This document shows, piece after piece, positions 1 through 9,015 of a stretch of DNA of 64,000 nt. The stretch comes from Thermoplasmata archaeon. Its GTDB lineage: Archaea > Thermoplasmatota > Thermoplasmata > RBG-16-68-12 > SOIM01. The notes below the pieces were generated by a model, which did no database searches, was not told the origin of the DNA, and worked only from the letters and a program-made list of their open reading frames with translations. The stretch covers positions 196,578 through 260,577 of the forward strand of contig JAGLME010000004.1 in the NCBI GenBank assembly GCA_023140195.1. The letters run 5' to 3'. The first letter of the stretch is position 1; each line of letters begins with the position of its first letter. The position numbers and the translations under genes are program-made.

Positions 1-144
1 GGCCGAGATATAGGTACAGCTCCCCCTGGTCATGGAGAACACATGATTCGAGCTTTCGACAGAAGCGAGGAACTATTTGAAGAGGTGGACAGAGGTTCAA
101 TGATCTCTTACGTGAGAGACATTAGAAGAGGAGGAGAAAGATAG
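1..144 (+). CDS. C-terminal end of an unidentified protein, cut by the window edge
   Basis: An open frame runs from the first base to a TAG and encodes about 47 residues, beginning GRDIGTAPPGHGEHM and ending in a basic RDIRRGGER tail. The mix of glycines, acidic pairs and helix-forming residues looks like real coding sequence, but I do not recognise the family. It converges on the DpnI-like gene on the other strand, with about 50 bases between the two stop codons. Confidence 0.4.
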   Translation, partial: GRDIGTAPPGHGEHMIRAFDRSEELFEEVDRGSMISYVRDIRRGGER

Positions 145-195
145 ACACATATGAGGTTTCTCAATTGTGATTCGGGAGGATGACAGACCAATCAG

Positions 196-840
196 TTACT
201 GACGGAGTATGTAGCTTCCCCTGCCAACAAATCTCACCACTCGTTGATCCCTCAAAACCTGCAACTGCTGCCTGATCTTCGGCCTGATATGCCTGTTCTT
301 CGGATGAAGCTCCCCCAGCTCCTCTTCGAAGCCATACATCTCCTTAAGTGTGAACTCGCTCTTCCCCAACTTCCTGACACACCTGAGAACATCGGATGTC
401 CATCCCCTGGACGTCACTGTGGACTCCCTGAGGAATGAGAACCTCCGCCATTCATCGCGAACCGCTCCTGGGCTCCTGACACTCCCGTCCTTGATGATCT
501 CGATCCAGCCATCCGGCGGAAGACGGTCAAGGAGTATGTTGCAGCCTATCCATCCGCTTCTTCTGGCTGTCTCTCTGAGCGGTCTCCTCTCCTCGAGGGC
601 ATTGATCGTGAAGAAGTGAGAGGGAATGGTGAACAGGTCGAGGACCTTCCATGCGTCCCTGGTGTAGCGCAGGAAGAAGAAGCTCGGGGCCATGTCGTGC
701 TCGATGGCGTCCTTCAAGGGTCCGTAGGCGGAGTCTGCGAGCTTCCTTCCGAAATTTGTGCTCTTGGCCTTGATCTGGTATCTTTCTTCGCATGAGTCGC
801 ACTGGAAGTCGTAGACCTTGGTGCCTGGGGTGGTGGTGGC
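196..840 (-). pseudogene. DpnI/Dam-replacing-type restriction endonuclease, 5'-truncated
   Basis: The frame encodes most of a DpnI-like enzyme, which in the known family cuts adenine-methylated GATC sites. Visible are an N-terminal PD-(D/E)XK-type core (VYDFQCDSCEERYQIKAK, with the D, E and QxK order of the DpnI site) and a C-terminal winged helix (FTLKEMYGFEEELGELHP to GRGSYILRQ). A copy at 16.4 kb begins with a CPSC half of a zinc-binding pair. Here that start is missing and the in-frame sequence upstream of the GTKVYD segment is unrelated, has no ATG, and reaches a TAG at the end of the upstream RusA-like gene. An ATG exists only after the catalytic core. The gene is therefore probably dead, unless it starts at an unusual codon or by frameshift from the ATGA overlapping the upstream stop. 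Confidence 0.75.
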
Positions 841-889
841 CCGACCAGCAACTGCAATAATGGAGGAGGTATGACTCTGAAAGGCCGAT

Positions 890-1330
890 TCATTCTCCTT
901 CTATTTTGACTCTATAAAACAGCTCTTCTTCATCTCCAACGATCTTCTTGGCGTGAATCTCAACGATCTGCTCATCGTCTCTTATGATCTCGAACGTTCG
1001 CGGATTCACATCTTGGTTCTCCGGCAGGTCGAAGTACTCATGTATAGGGAAGTTAGGATTCTCCAAGCTCACCTTGGGGACATAAAGGCTGTCGCATATT
1101 CCCTTTATGAAATTATCAAGATCACCGGGCTTGTTATAGGACTTCGGGATGTGTATCTCGATTCCTAGTTTGATGTTCTCAGAAAGGACTCTCCTGCCTT
1201 GGAAGGCCTCCATGGCACTCCTGCGCAGCTCTATCACACGTGGGATTTCGGTTTCGTTGTTCCACATCGACTTTGCTCCAACGTTCCTCGGAGGAACGGA
1301 CTCTCGAACCTCGAATTCTACTGATTCCAT
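890..1330 (-). CDS. RusA-like Holliday junction resolvase family protein
   Basis: The protein of about 146 aa carries the RusA-type acidic pattern. KPGDLDNFIKGICDSL matches the 'DxDN..K...D.L' core, followed by IIRDDEQIVEIHAKKI, where the family has a DD.Q...I..K segment. RusA proteins are small dimeric nucleases that cut four-way DNA junctions and are often phage or mobile-element genes. The ATG chosen lies nine bases after GGAGG; a GTG three codons earlier touches the same site. Its last codon overlaps an ATG of the degraded DpnI-like gene (ATGA), suggesting the two were once translated together. Function in vivo is inferred. Confidence 0.6.
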   Translation of the reverse strand: MESVEFEVRESVPPRNVGAKSMWNNETEIPRVIELRRSAMEAFQGRRVLSENIKLGIEIHIPKSYNKPGDLDNFIKGICDSLYVPKVSLENPNFPIHEYFDLPENQDVNPRTFEIIRDDEQIVEIHAKKIVGDEEELFYRVKIEGE

Positions 1331-1465
1331 ATCATACACCCTCCTCTCTGAAAGGTATCTCGCAATCGGGCTTAATGATTTTGCTCGTATCTGGCTTTGA
1401 CAACACCAGCCTAGGTTGAAATCAGTCTGACAAGATCAACATTCCAGTTCTCGTCCTCAGCGAGG

Positions 1466-2173
1466 TTAACATTGTTTCTTTCTCATTTTCAAATGAACGC
1501 TCTTTGCATCTTTATGAATGATGTCATATCCATATCTCTCAGATAGAATTTCGAAGGACTTGTGTCGATAGAACGAGCAGTGATCTGGAGGTCTGACATA
1601 GTCCCAACTGAGGAAGCGATTGCCCTCTTTGGTTTCCATATCTGTGTGAATCGAGAGGATTCCACCCTCTTTACACAGTCCACACAATCTCTGGAGAATT
1701 GGCAGTGGCCTCGGGAGGTGTTCAAAAACCTGATATGAAGCGACTAGATCGAATTGGTGGGAACCAAGATCCATTTCCAATATGTCTCCAATCAGCCTAT
1801 CATGATGTTCCTTTCCACTGGGCGGAGGGCACAGATCAATACCGACCACACTATGATGCATAGAGCGAAGGATATCTGGCAGAACACTGTGACCTGTGCC
1901 GAAATCCAATATATCCAGACTTCTTCTCGGCAAGGCATCAAGTGCTGGTGTGAGGAAACTAGTATTGTCTGCCCACCCGTTGGCAGGCGCTCCGTCCTTT
2001 TCATTTCCGCGGCCATCCCCATATAGCTTCTCCATCACATTCCTATCTACATCTGGCGTGAATCGGAACCCACAAGATTGGCACTCAAAGAAGTCGTAGT
2101 CAGAGACCTTCCCGATGAACTCCAAGATGACCCACTCACACATGAGACATCTGGTCACTGGTCGAGATGTCAT
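1466..2173 (-). CDS. SAM-dependent methyltransferase with N-terminal zinc-binding motif
   Basis: About 235 aa. The N-terminus carries two cysteine pairs (CLMC and CQSC, 20-odd residues apart) as in sugar or small-molecule methyltransferases with a zinc knuckle. Then comes a class I SAM-binding motif (LDILDFGTGHSVLPDIL), an acidic motif II (VVGIDLCPPP), a motif IV region (FDLVASYQVFEHLPRP) and a motif VI-like GGILSIHTDM. The ATG chosen is five bases after GGGAGG and gives the usual short lead into the first CxxC; a TTG start 102 bases upstream would add an unrelated stretch. It is the last gene of the operon with two radical SAM enzymes, glycosyltransferase and epimerase, so it probably methylates the product of that pathway. 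The substrate is unknown. Confidence 0.75.
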   Translation of the reverse strand: MTSRPVTRCLMCEWVILEFIGKVSDYDFFECQSCGFRFTPDVDRNVMEKLYGDGRGNEKDGAPANGWADNTSFLTPALDALPRRSLDILDFGTGHSVLPDILRSMHHSVVGIDLCPPPSGKEHHDRLIGDILEMDLGSHQFDLVASYQVFEHLPRPLPILQRLCGLCKEGGILSIHTDMETKEGNRFLSWDYVRPPDHCSFYRHKSFEILSERYGYDIIHKDAKSVHLKMRKKQC

Positions 2174-2324
2174 CAATGCCTCCCATATGTCTGATAAGAA
2201 GTCCGCGATACGAACCGAATATTCTGCAACCCACATTGTGAACAACTGGCCCATCACGATATGGGGGCCAGCCAACCCGCGCCAAATGCATTGTCAACTT
2301 GATTACGTGCATAACATGTCCTGC

Positions 2325-3674
2325 CTACAAGAAATAGCACTCCTTACAATACGGGTGCGTTGATCCATTCCCCAACCTCTCCCTAAAGAGCCGTGCATTG
2401 GGTCCATTCCAGAGGGTACTCGCTCTCTCCTCCATGCTTTGCTGTTGCCTGGGCACGTTCTGGAGGAATAGAGCTCCGTAGCTATATGGATTGAACATAT
2501 TACAGACGGTTGTCTCCAAATCCCAATGGACAAGAACCTCTTTGTTCGGCATATCGCAACCTTCTATAGGCGTTTTGGCTGAGAAGTCGAGATCTGTCGT
2601 CCTCGATCCCAGATGGTCTGGGACTTTGATCTGTATGCCAGCCGAATCCGCCACATCTTTGGCCCTTTTGAACTGTGATATTATTTCACCGAATCGTGTA
2701 TTCATCCAGGGCGATCCCCCCTCTTCCTTCACCATATTGAAGATCAAGAGTCCTGCACCTATCTCAGCAGCAAATCGTGCGAGTGGCTCAATCTCTTGGA
2801 TGTTGCCCTCCTGTATGGTTGACAGGAACACGAGTCTCTCAGGTTCAGCCCCCATAGACCGACCCAGTTTCCTGAGAGTGGAGAGCATAACGGGGTAGTT
2901 TGCCCCGCGCCGAATTGAAACAAACTGCTTCTTGTCTGTCGAATCCCATGAAGCCATGATCACAAAGCCTCTGGCCGCGAGCTCTTCATAGACATCTTGA
3001 GGAGCTGACAGATTTGTGATTATCTCGCGTAGGCCCCTGAACTCAAACTCATCGAGACAGTTCACGTAGCTCATGAATCCGGGAATTATCGTCGATTCCC
3101 CATAGCCGTTCAGTCTGATGCATGAGGCCTTTCTTCCCAGGACCCTGACGATCTCCCCGAAGTCCTCAAGGGTCATAGTGAGCTCTTTCCTGAACCCCTT
3201 CGTCCTTGAGGAGCACATCGTACATGCGAAGTTGCAGCTTTTCGTTATTTCTATCATCAGATGTTCTGGCATTGGAATCTTCCCTCTGGGTTGATGATAG
3301 ATGTCCAGAAAATCGGAAACCACTGTATCCGAGATGAACAACTGCTTAAGATCTCCTGCATTCCTCATGAACGGTACAAAGTGATTAACGAAGTCTATGA
3401 CGGGTATGTCCCCGAGAGACGCCATCATTCTGTCCAAACAGTCGTCAGATATCCCGTCGAATGCCTTTCGAAAGACAGTTCTCGATGATCCCAGAGCACG
3501 CCTTGAAACAGGGTATGACCAGCCAAGGATATTGCCGAGGTCCAATCGTGCGCCCTCTGTGAGCAAGGGCAGCAGCTCGCGCCACTCAACATAGGCACTA
3601 GGCATGTCTGGATGTGATATTATTCGTTCGACGTCCTTGTTAGTGAAAGGGAAGGTCTTCAGATCATCGTGCAT
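2325..3674 (-). CDS. Radical SAM/SPASM protein with long N-terminal extension
   Basis: 449 aa. Residues 1-140 form an extension with no motif I know. The radical SAM core begins at about residue 142 with KSCNFACTMCSSR (CxxxCxxC for the 4Fe-4S cluster), followed by an NGYGES segment in place of the usual GGEP. The C-terminus has SPASM-like cysteines (EGCDMP, TTVCNMFNP, CKECYFL) that could hold auxiliary clusters. Such enzymes modify peptides, proteins or sugars. It overlaps the end of the second radical SAM gene by 11 bases, so the two are almost certainly made together. The substrate cannot be read from the sequence. Confidence 0.85.
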   Translation of the reverse strand: MHDDLKTFPFTNKDVERIISHPDMPSAYVEWRELLPLLTEGARLDLGNILGWSYPVSRRALGSSRTVFRKAFDGISDDCLDRMMASLGDIPVIDFVNHFVPFMRNAGDLKQLFISDTVVSDFLDIYHQPRGKIPMPEHLMIEITKSCNFACTMCSSRTKGFRKELTMTLEDFGEIVRVLGRKASCIRLNGYGESTIIPGFMSYVNCLDEFEFRGLREIITNLSAPQDVYEELAARGFVIMASWDSTDKKQFVSIRRGANYPVMLSTLRKLGRSMGAEPERLVFLSTIQEGNIQEIEPLARFAAEIGAGLLIFNMVKEEGGSPWMNTRFGEIISQFKRAKDVADSAGIQIKVPDHLGSRTTDLDFSAKTPIEGCDMPNKEVLVHWDLETTVCNMFNPYSYGALFLQNVPRQQQSMEERASTLWNGPNARLFRERLGNGSTHPYCKECYFL

Positions 3675-4638
3675 GGCAAATCATCACTCCACAGCATTCA
3701 GTGCATCCTCTCATCTTGGCCCTGACGCCCTCACTTCGATTCCAGATGGTCATCAAGGACTCTGACCTGATGTTGGAAATGGGCTCCATCCCTATCCGCT
3801 CCATGTTGAAGCAGAGCCTCACATTGCCAATGATATCGATCATCATATTGCGATCCATCGAGTTACATTGACCAGGTAAAAGCGGTTCACGTTTCAGATA
3901 TCTTCGGATGACCTCCAGCTGATATTCTTTCTGGTATACCCCATTCCCTTCGCGTTTGGCGCGGAGAATGGCATCGATGGCTGAGTCCACGTTCCGGGCC
4001 TCTCGTGGGAATAGCGGATTGTCCTTCCACCATTCAGATGAGAATTCGCCCATAAAGGTCGGTTGTATCGGCTGGAAGAGGTATGCATCAGCACCCAGTC
4101 CATCAAGGAAAGCCACCATCTCTTCCATCTCGTTGATGTTGTGCCCACCGATTATTGTGCTTGTTAGTACGTGGACATTCTCCTCGGAGTTGCGCACCTG
4201 AGATACCAGATGGCGAATCGTACGGGAAGCCCTTTCAAAGGTCCCTTTCTGGCCCCGAATCTTATCATGAACCTCCGGTCTGTGGCTATCGATTGATATC
4301 ACAATATCATTAATCCCAGATCGAGGAATGCGTTCGATGTCGCGGCGCGTAACCAGTGTGCCATTGGTGCTGACCGTCAGATAAACCCTCTGCGCTTTGG
4401 CTGTCTGAGCAATCGAATATAACTCAGGCTTTCGCATGAAAGGTTCCCCGCCGGTGAGTACGATGTTGATGTCGCGATTCCAGTCGGCAATCTGTTCGAT
4501 TGTGTCCAGTCTTTCTTGATTAGTGAGCTCACCTGGAGGATTCTTGGTCTTGTGGATGTCGCACTGGATGCATCTCAAGTTACATTCAAGGTTATGATCC
4601 AGGAATATTTGATTGGGCCAGTGGGAGTGCTCGCTCAC
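3664..4638 (-). CDS. Radical SAM/SPASM protein
   Basis: 324 aa, compact, with the CxxxCxxC motif at the extreme N-terminus (DHNLECNLRCIQCD), LTGGEPFMR as the SAM-contacting GGEP motif, a strand motif LTVSTNGTLV, and a C-terminal cysteine set (GQCNSMD, VRLCFNME, GCTECCGVMICH) typical of SPASM or twitch auxiliary cluster domains. The start is a GTG preceded by GGGTGAT and overlaps the stop of the small upstream gene as GTGA. It shares architecture with the downstream radical SAM gene but is not a close copy. Two adjacent SPASM enzymes beside a small protein recall peptide-modifying clusters; the presence of a glycosyltransferase and epimerase points instead, or also, to a sugar. Confidence 0.85.
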   Translation of the reverse strand: MSEHSHWPNQIFLDHNLECNLRCIQCDIHKTKNPPGELTNQERLDTIEQIADWNRDINIVLTGGEPFMRKPELYSIAQTAKAQRVYLTVSTNGTLVTRRDIERIPRSGINDIVISIDSHRPEVHDKIRGQKGTFERASRTIRHLVSQVRNSEENVHVLTSTIIGGHNINEMEEMVAFLDGLGADAYLFQPIQPTFMGEFSSEWWKDNPLFPREARNVDSAIDAILRAKREGNGVYQKEYQLEVIRRYLKREPLLPGQCNSMDRNMMIDIIGNVRLCFNMERIGMEPISNIRSESLMTIWNRSEGVRAKMRGCTECCGVMICHAR

Positions 4639-4883
4639 TTGAAATCACCCTCTGGTTCCGCCACCTTGCCATCGATGAAACCTTCGCGATAAGCTAGGTT
4701 CCTCAAAATGTCGAGAAACAAGAAGATGAAGGCCTCATGAATCCTTAGGCCAGCCTTCCTGTAGGACAATAGCACATATGGTAGGTCCTGTATCTTGAGT
4801 ATGCTCTTGAGCGCCTTTTCGACATCAGCGCCGTATATCGCACTCGGGTCCCCATCAGAGAGGTAGATATCTATCCACGACAT
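4635..4883 (-). CDS. Small unknown protein in the radical SAM operon
   Basis: 82 aa starting MSWIDIYLSDGDPS. The start is fixed by GAGGAGG five bases before the ATG; longer versions would overlap the glycosyltransferase by almost 150 bases, while this one overlaps by 29. The protein is mostly amphipathic helix (KALKSILKIQDLPYVLLSY, then a hydrophobic EAFIFLFLDILRNLAYREG) with an acidic C-terminus. No cysteines or leader-peptide motif are obvious. Being wedged between the glycosyltransferase and a radical SAM enzyme with overlaps on both sides, it could be a carrier, a chaperone or the substrate of the enzymes. No family recognised. Confidence 0.6.
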   Translation of the reverse strand: MSWIDIYLSDGDPSAIYGADVEKALKSILKIQDLPYVLLSYRKAGLRIHEAFIFLFLDILRNLAYREGFIDGKVAEPEGDFK

Positions 4884-5586
4884 GGCTTCCTCCTCGCCCA
4901 TAATTGTAAAAAGCTCTGCAAAATCTTCTGAGGCCTGGTCTGAATCTGTGCCAGACGGTAGCTTGTTCATCCCTTTGGAAGAAGCGTCCGAGCTTGGCAA
5001 TCCTCATAGATATTGCGACATCCTCACCTCCTGCAATCCTCATGTCACAATCGAAGCCACCGGCTTTCATGTACACATCCTTCGTGATGCCGCAGTTGGC
5101 GGTAACGAGATACGGGATTCGATCTGGGTGATCACGATCGTGGGGTCGGGGATCAAGAATACGGTTGAATTCATAATATCGGCTGAAGATATCCCCGTCC
5201 TTCGCCAACACACGCCCTCCAACACCTCCCAGTCCATCTGACCCATTAGCGAGTCTCCCCGCCAAGCAATAGGCCCATTCTGGGTCAACGATGCAATCAT
5301 CGTCCGTGAACAAGAGGATATCCCCTCGACTGTTGTGGACTGCGGTATTCCGTGCAATGGCGGGACCTTTGGAGACATTGTTCCTGATTATCTTGAGCCT
5401 GAATGGCCACCCACCTTTCCCTATTGCATTTCCTAGAGGATGTCTAGAGCCATCATCGACGATGACAACCTCCTCGGGAGCGGGTCTGGCCGACCTGATG
5501 CTGTCCAGCAAATCTGACAACATTGAAGGCCTATCGCGTGTGGCAATTATGACTGACACACCTTCAAGGACAGATCCATTATCCAT
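4855..5586 (-). CDS. Family 2 glycosyltransferase
   Basis: About 243 aa with a GT-A fold signature: VSVIIATRDRP at the N-terminus, VVIVDDGS, the metal-binding FTDDDCIV, and the acceptor/catalytic region AGGEDVAISMRIAKLG. This type transfers a nucleotide-activated sugar to an acceptor. No membrane helix is visible, so it is probably cytoplasmic or peripheral. The ATG chosen lies five bases after GAGGTG; a GTG two codons earlier overlaps the stop of the epimerase gene as GTGA. It follows the epimerase, which may supply its sugar nucleotide. Confidence 0.85.
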   Translation of the reverse strand: MDNGSVLEGVSVIIATRDRPSMLSDLLDSIRSARPAPEEVVIVDDGSRHPLGNAIGKGGWPFRLKIIRNNVSKGPAIARNTAVHNSRGDILLFTDDDCIVDPEWAYCLAGRLANGSDGLGGVGGRVLAKDGDIFSRYYEFNRILDPRPHDRDHPDRIPYLVTANCGITKDVYMKAGGFDCDMRIAGGEDVAISMRIAKLGRFFQRDEQATVWHRFRPGLRRFCRAFYNYGRGGSHVVDRYLPL

Positions 5587-5588
5587 CT

Positions 5589-6545
5589 TCACACCTCATT
5601 GACCACATCATCTGGAATCAGCATTCTGCGTATACCATCCTTGAGCCGTATCTTCGGTTCCCACCCCAGCCAATCCCGTACCCTATCTATGTTGGGTTTC
5701 CGGAATCTCGGTTCGAACCTGTAGCCTTCAACGAAGAGACAGCCTGCATGGTTCTTCAATGTTCGATTCACGATTTCGGCCAAGTCGATGATACGAATTG
5801 GGTTGGGACTGCCCGCATTGACCACATCGTGAGTGAGTGCATCGGCTTCGAAAATGCGCATCATACAAGTCGTAAAATCGTCTACGTGGCAAAAGGACCG
5901 TTCCTGAAGCCCATCGCCATTGATCTGGAGGGGGGCATTCTTCATCGCCCATCGTATGAAATTCGGGATGACCCTGCCATATCGCGAGTCTGAGTCCATT
6001 CTTGGCCCATAGATATTGAATGGGCGAATTATGAGGTACGGAACATTGTGGCGCGTGCAACATATGCGTACGAGCTCTTCTCCATACATTTTTCCAATCG
6101 GATACGGTGCACGCTCATGTCCCAACTTGACTATAGATGCGTCCTCCTCTCGCAGACCGGAGGAGGGCATCGGGTCGTGGTCACCATAGACCTCGGAGCT
6201 AGAAACGAAATAGTAATTGGCCTTGGATCTTATTGCCACTTTGGTCAGGTTAGCGTTCCCAATAGAATTCACCAGAAGCGTCTGTTCGGGTAACCTCTCG
6301 TAATCCTTCGGATTCGCCACACATGCTAGATGAACCACTTCATCGTACCGTCCCGCCGGAATGCGATGCGTTATGTCCATCTTCGTGAAGCGAAATCCAG
6401 GTTCGCCAACTAGAGGCTCCAGATTCTCCTTCGACCCGCTGACGAGATTGTCTAGGACATGGACCTTGTGGCCTGCCCGAAGTAAGCGATGCGCTAGATG
6501 GCTGCCTATGAAACCCGCACCACCGGCAATAAGGAAGCTAGACAT
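5589..6545 (-). CDS. NAD-dependent nucleotide-sugar epimerase/dehydratase
   Basis: 318 aa of the extended short-chain dehydrogenase family. GGAGFIGSHLAHRLL is the Rossmann NAD-binding motif, SSSEVYGDHDP and the catalytic YPIGKMYGEE (YxxxK) follow, then RPFNIYGPRMD and the substrate-region GDGLQERSFCHVDDF. Relatives include UDP-glucose 4-epimerase, dTDP-glucose 4,6-dehydratase and UDP-glucuronate decarboxylase; the sequence alone does not decide between them. It is the first gene of the minus-strand operon and the promoter should lie in the 180 bases upstream, where I found no convincing TATA box. GGGAGG directly abuts the ATG. Confidence 0.85.
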   Translation of the reverse strand: MSSFLIAGGAGFIGSHLAHRLLRAGHKVHVLDNLVSGSKENLEPLVGEPGFRFTKMDITHRIPAGRYDEVVHLACVANPKDYERLPEQTLLVNSIGNANLTKVAIRSKANYYFVSSSEVYGDHDPMPSSGLREEDASIVKLGHERAPYPIGKMYGEELVRICCTRHNVPYLIIRPFNIYGPRMDSDSRYGRVIPNFIRWAMKNAPLQINGDGLQERSFCHVDDFTTCMMRIFEADALTHDVVNAGSPNPIRIIDLAEIVNRTLKNHAGCLFVEGYRFEPRFRKPNIDRVRDWLGWEPKIRLKDGIRRMLIPDDVVNEV

Positions 6546-6726
6546 CCTCCCTTCACCCCTATTTCATCGTTTCTCGTAATCGGCCGTGAGACATAGCGTC
6601 TTGGCCCATCATTAGATTGGTGACAGTCTGAACCGTGTTCATCTGTTCTCAACTTCTGATGAAACCCAAGCACGCCTTCTCCGCTGACTTGAATGACTCG
6701 GAGAATTAAGTGTTTTTGGAGTCACA

Positions 6727-8928
6727 TCATTTTTCGTCTTCCTCCTCAGGTCCTTCGACTTCCCCCCTGAGTTCATCCAATTGCTTTCTCTGCCGTAGTA
6801 CAATGAGCATCACAGTTATCAGAAGAACCAGCAGAATGATTGCCAAGACCATCCACCAATTGAACTCGGCATCCTGTGCATCCACTTCCTCCACAACATG
6901 AATGGTCAACTCGTCCACTCCAACTGATTCCCCACCCAAGGAATCCCTCACTCTGAGAGTGACTACATATTCTCCTGCTTCCGGATAAACGTGGGTCGTG
7001 TAGGGAGTCGCTATCCATCCTGTCGAGGTCCCTTCGCCGAAATCGAAGACCCAAGCACTGATATGGCCGTCAAAGCCCTTGGAGAATTGGCCACTAAGAA
7101 AGACCTCTTCGCCTTCAAAGACCTCGATGGTTGTGGAGTTAAGGTAGGGACGTGGCAACCGGCGTTCCACCTGTATTTGTACCGCTGTGCTCCACACGCT
7201 CTTAGCTCCATCGTCATCTCTGACCTTCACCGTGGTATCATAGACCCCTTCATCCAGATAGATGTGCCCAGTCGTGTGGCTAGTGATCCAACCGCTGTCA
7301 GTTCCATCCCCGAAATCAAAGAAGTAGCTCTCAACAACCCCGTCGGGATCATAAGAGTATGATGCATTGAAGATAGCATTACGCGTCGGGGGGATCACAG
7401 GATCGTAAACGGTCACGATCGCCACAGGGCGAGTGTTGTGAACGTAGAACCGATGTGAGGTAGTGAGCGTGCTTTCCATCCCATCATTGTCCCGAACCTT
7501 CAGTGAGACCATGTACTCCCCGATGTCCTGATAGACGTGGGTGACATTAGGATATGATATCCAGCCGCTATCGGTCCCGTCTCCGAAATCGAAGAACCAT
7601 GAAGTCACCCCTCCGTCGGGATCGAATGATTTGCCCCCGTCCAAGGTCACATTTTCCTTTTGATTGACATGGTCGCTGGAATACCAGAACAGGGGAATGG
7701 GTGCAGTATTGAGAACGGCGATTGATATCGGTTCGCTCCAATTGCTTTCATGGCCGTCGTCATCAAGCACCTTCAGTCTTGCATCGAAGATGCCGTCATA
7801 CCAGTAGGAGTAATTGGAGTAGGGAGTCATAATCCATCCACTGTCGCTCCAGTCACCGTAGTCGAAGAAGTAGCCCAGTATCTCGCCGTCCGAGTCGGTC
7901 GATTGAACAGCCGAGAACTCAACAGAACCTAAGGTTCCAGTAATCAGAGGTGTTGCAGTCAAGTTGGCGATTGGGATGGCGCAGTCGACGCATATGGAAA
8001 CAGTAGCCCAGGTACTTTCCTGACCATTGTCGCCAAGGACCTTCAGTCTTGCGTCATATGACCCTTCAGCAGAGTAGTTATGATACACAAATGGTTCGTA
8101 GATCCAACCAGTGGATTGTCCATCGCCGAATTCAAAATAGAATGATTCGATCTCTGCCCCCTGGTAGTGGGACATTGTCCCATCAAGCATGATTATCTCA
8201 TCCACATCTGGATTCTCATTCGAAGCTTCAAGAACTGGCGTTGGAGGGTCAGTGATTATGTGGTAGTCGTCAAAGACCGCCTCAATGGAGGTCCCTCCGC
8301 CCTTGATCCCAACAACGAGAAATGGGTAGAACGATGTAATGCTCACAGGGAGCCATCCTTTTGTATTGCCATCCAGAATGAATTGAACAGTGCCGTTGAC
8401 GTGATGTATCAATCTGTGAGTGTGGCCTTCGAGAAACACCAAGTCAGTGTCGTCAAAGGTGACTTTCGTGTCGATCCCGTTGAACCAGCTGTCCACCCAG
8501 CCTATGGCGTTTGTGGTAGGAGGATAATAACGCTGCGCCCAGCTGGTGACGTTGTCCCAGACAACGCTACTGTTCTCCATAATCCCAATTCCTACTGAAT
8601 ATTCGGTTCCTCCTCCTGATGTGATAGAATCTCTATGGGAAATGTCAAGGAAACCTGAGAAGGTCTGATTGAATATCAACCAGTACTGATTCCAGCCCGC
8701 TGTGCCAGGGGCGGTTTCACCAGGGTTGTAGGTTCCATTGATGTACAGCTTCCCGTTTGCCTGTTCGGCGGCAAGGCCACCATAGTCCGAGATGATCCAG
8801 TTCGCAAGGTCGATAGACGGTCCTTCGAAGTCTTCGTGGAAGTCCGCTTGCATAAGCGGAGCACTCATTATCATTCCAAGGCCAAGGCTCATCATAATCA
8901 ACAGTGTGATGGTTCTCTTTGGAAACAC
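6727..8928 (-). CDS. Secreted PKD-repeat surface protein with C-terminal membrane anchor
   Basis: 733 aa. A signal peptide (KRTITLLIMMSLGLGMIMSAP) is followed by a roughly 200-residue lectin-like or LamG-like domain starting DFHEDFEGPSIDL. Then come five PKD-type domains, recognised by repeated FxFGDGxxTGWI..., H.Y...G.Y...L.V.D..G.ES motifs. One transmembrane helix near the C-terminus (WWMVLAIILLVLLITVML) leads to an acidic tail (EVEGPEEEDEK). The protein should sit on the outside of the cell with the PKD domains as spacers or binding modules. The GTG start is chosen because GGAGGGG lies five bases upstream and the signal peptide begins at once; a TTG nine codons earlier is possible. The domain repeats are also visible as imperfect DNA repeats. 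Confidence 0.85.
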   Translation of the reverse strand: MFPKRTITLLIMMSLGLGMIMSAPLMQADFHEDFEGPSIDLANWIISDYGGLAAEQANGKLYINGTYNPGETAPGTAGWNQYWLIFNQTFSGFLDISHRDSITSGGGTEYSVGIGIMENSSVVWDNVTSWAQRYYPPTTNAIGWVDSWFNGIDTKVTFDDTDLVFLEGHTHRLIHHVNGTVQFILDGNTKGWLPVSITSFYPFLVVGIKGGGTSIEAVFDDYHIITDPPTPVLEASNENPDVDEIIMLDGTMSHYQGAEIESFYFEFGDGQSTGWIYEPFVYHNYSAEGSYDARLKVLGDNGQESTWATVSICVDCAIPIANLTATPLITGTLGSVEFSAVQSTDSDGEILGYFFDYGDWSDSGWIMTPYSNYSYWYDGIFDARLKVLDDDGHESNWSEPISIAVLNTAPIPLFWYSSDHVNQKENVTLDGGKSFDPDGGVTSWFFDFGDGTDSGWISYPNVTHVYQDIGEYMVSLKVRDNDGMESTLTTSHRFYVHNTRPVAIVTVYDPVIPPTRNAIFNASYSYDPDGVVESYFFDFGDGTDSGWITSHTTGHIYLDEGVYDTTVKVRDDDGAKSVWSTAVQIQVERRLPRPYLNSTTIEVFEGEEVFLSGQFSKGFDGHISAWVFDFGEGTSTGWIATPYTTHVYPEAGEYVVTLRVRDSLGGESVGVDELTIHVVEEVDAQDAEFNWWMVLAIILLVLLITVMLIVLRQRKQLDELRGEVEGPEEEDEK

Positions 8929-9015
8929 ATTTTCCCCTCCAGGATTATATGGCAAACATCTGGGTCCTAATAAGCGTTTCTTTAGACAATTCTGAAGGAA
9001 GAGCTGATTGGACGG

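Noticed and set aside
4884-5000. Longer form of the 82-aa protein beginning inside the glycosyltransferase
   Set aside because: The glycosyltransferase frame is conserved there (GGEDVAISMRIAKLG), and the best ribosome binding site stands before the later ATG.
6900-8200. Regular DNA repeats that might be taken for a CRISPR array
   Set aside because: They are imperfect copies encoding PKD domains about 90 codons apart, inside a continuous coding frame. No CRISPR array or cas gene was seen anywhere in the window.
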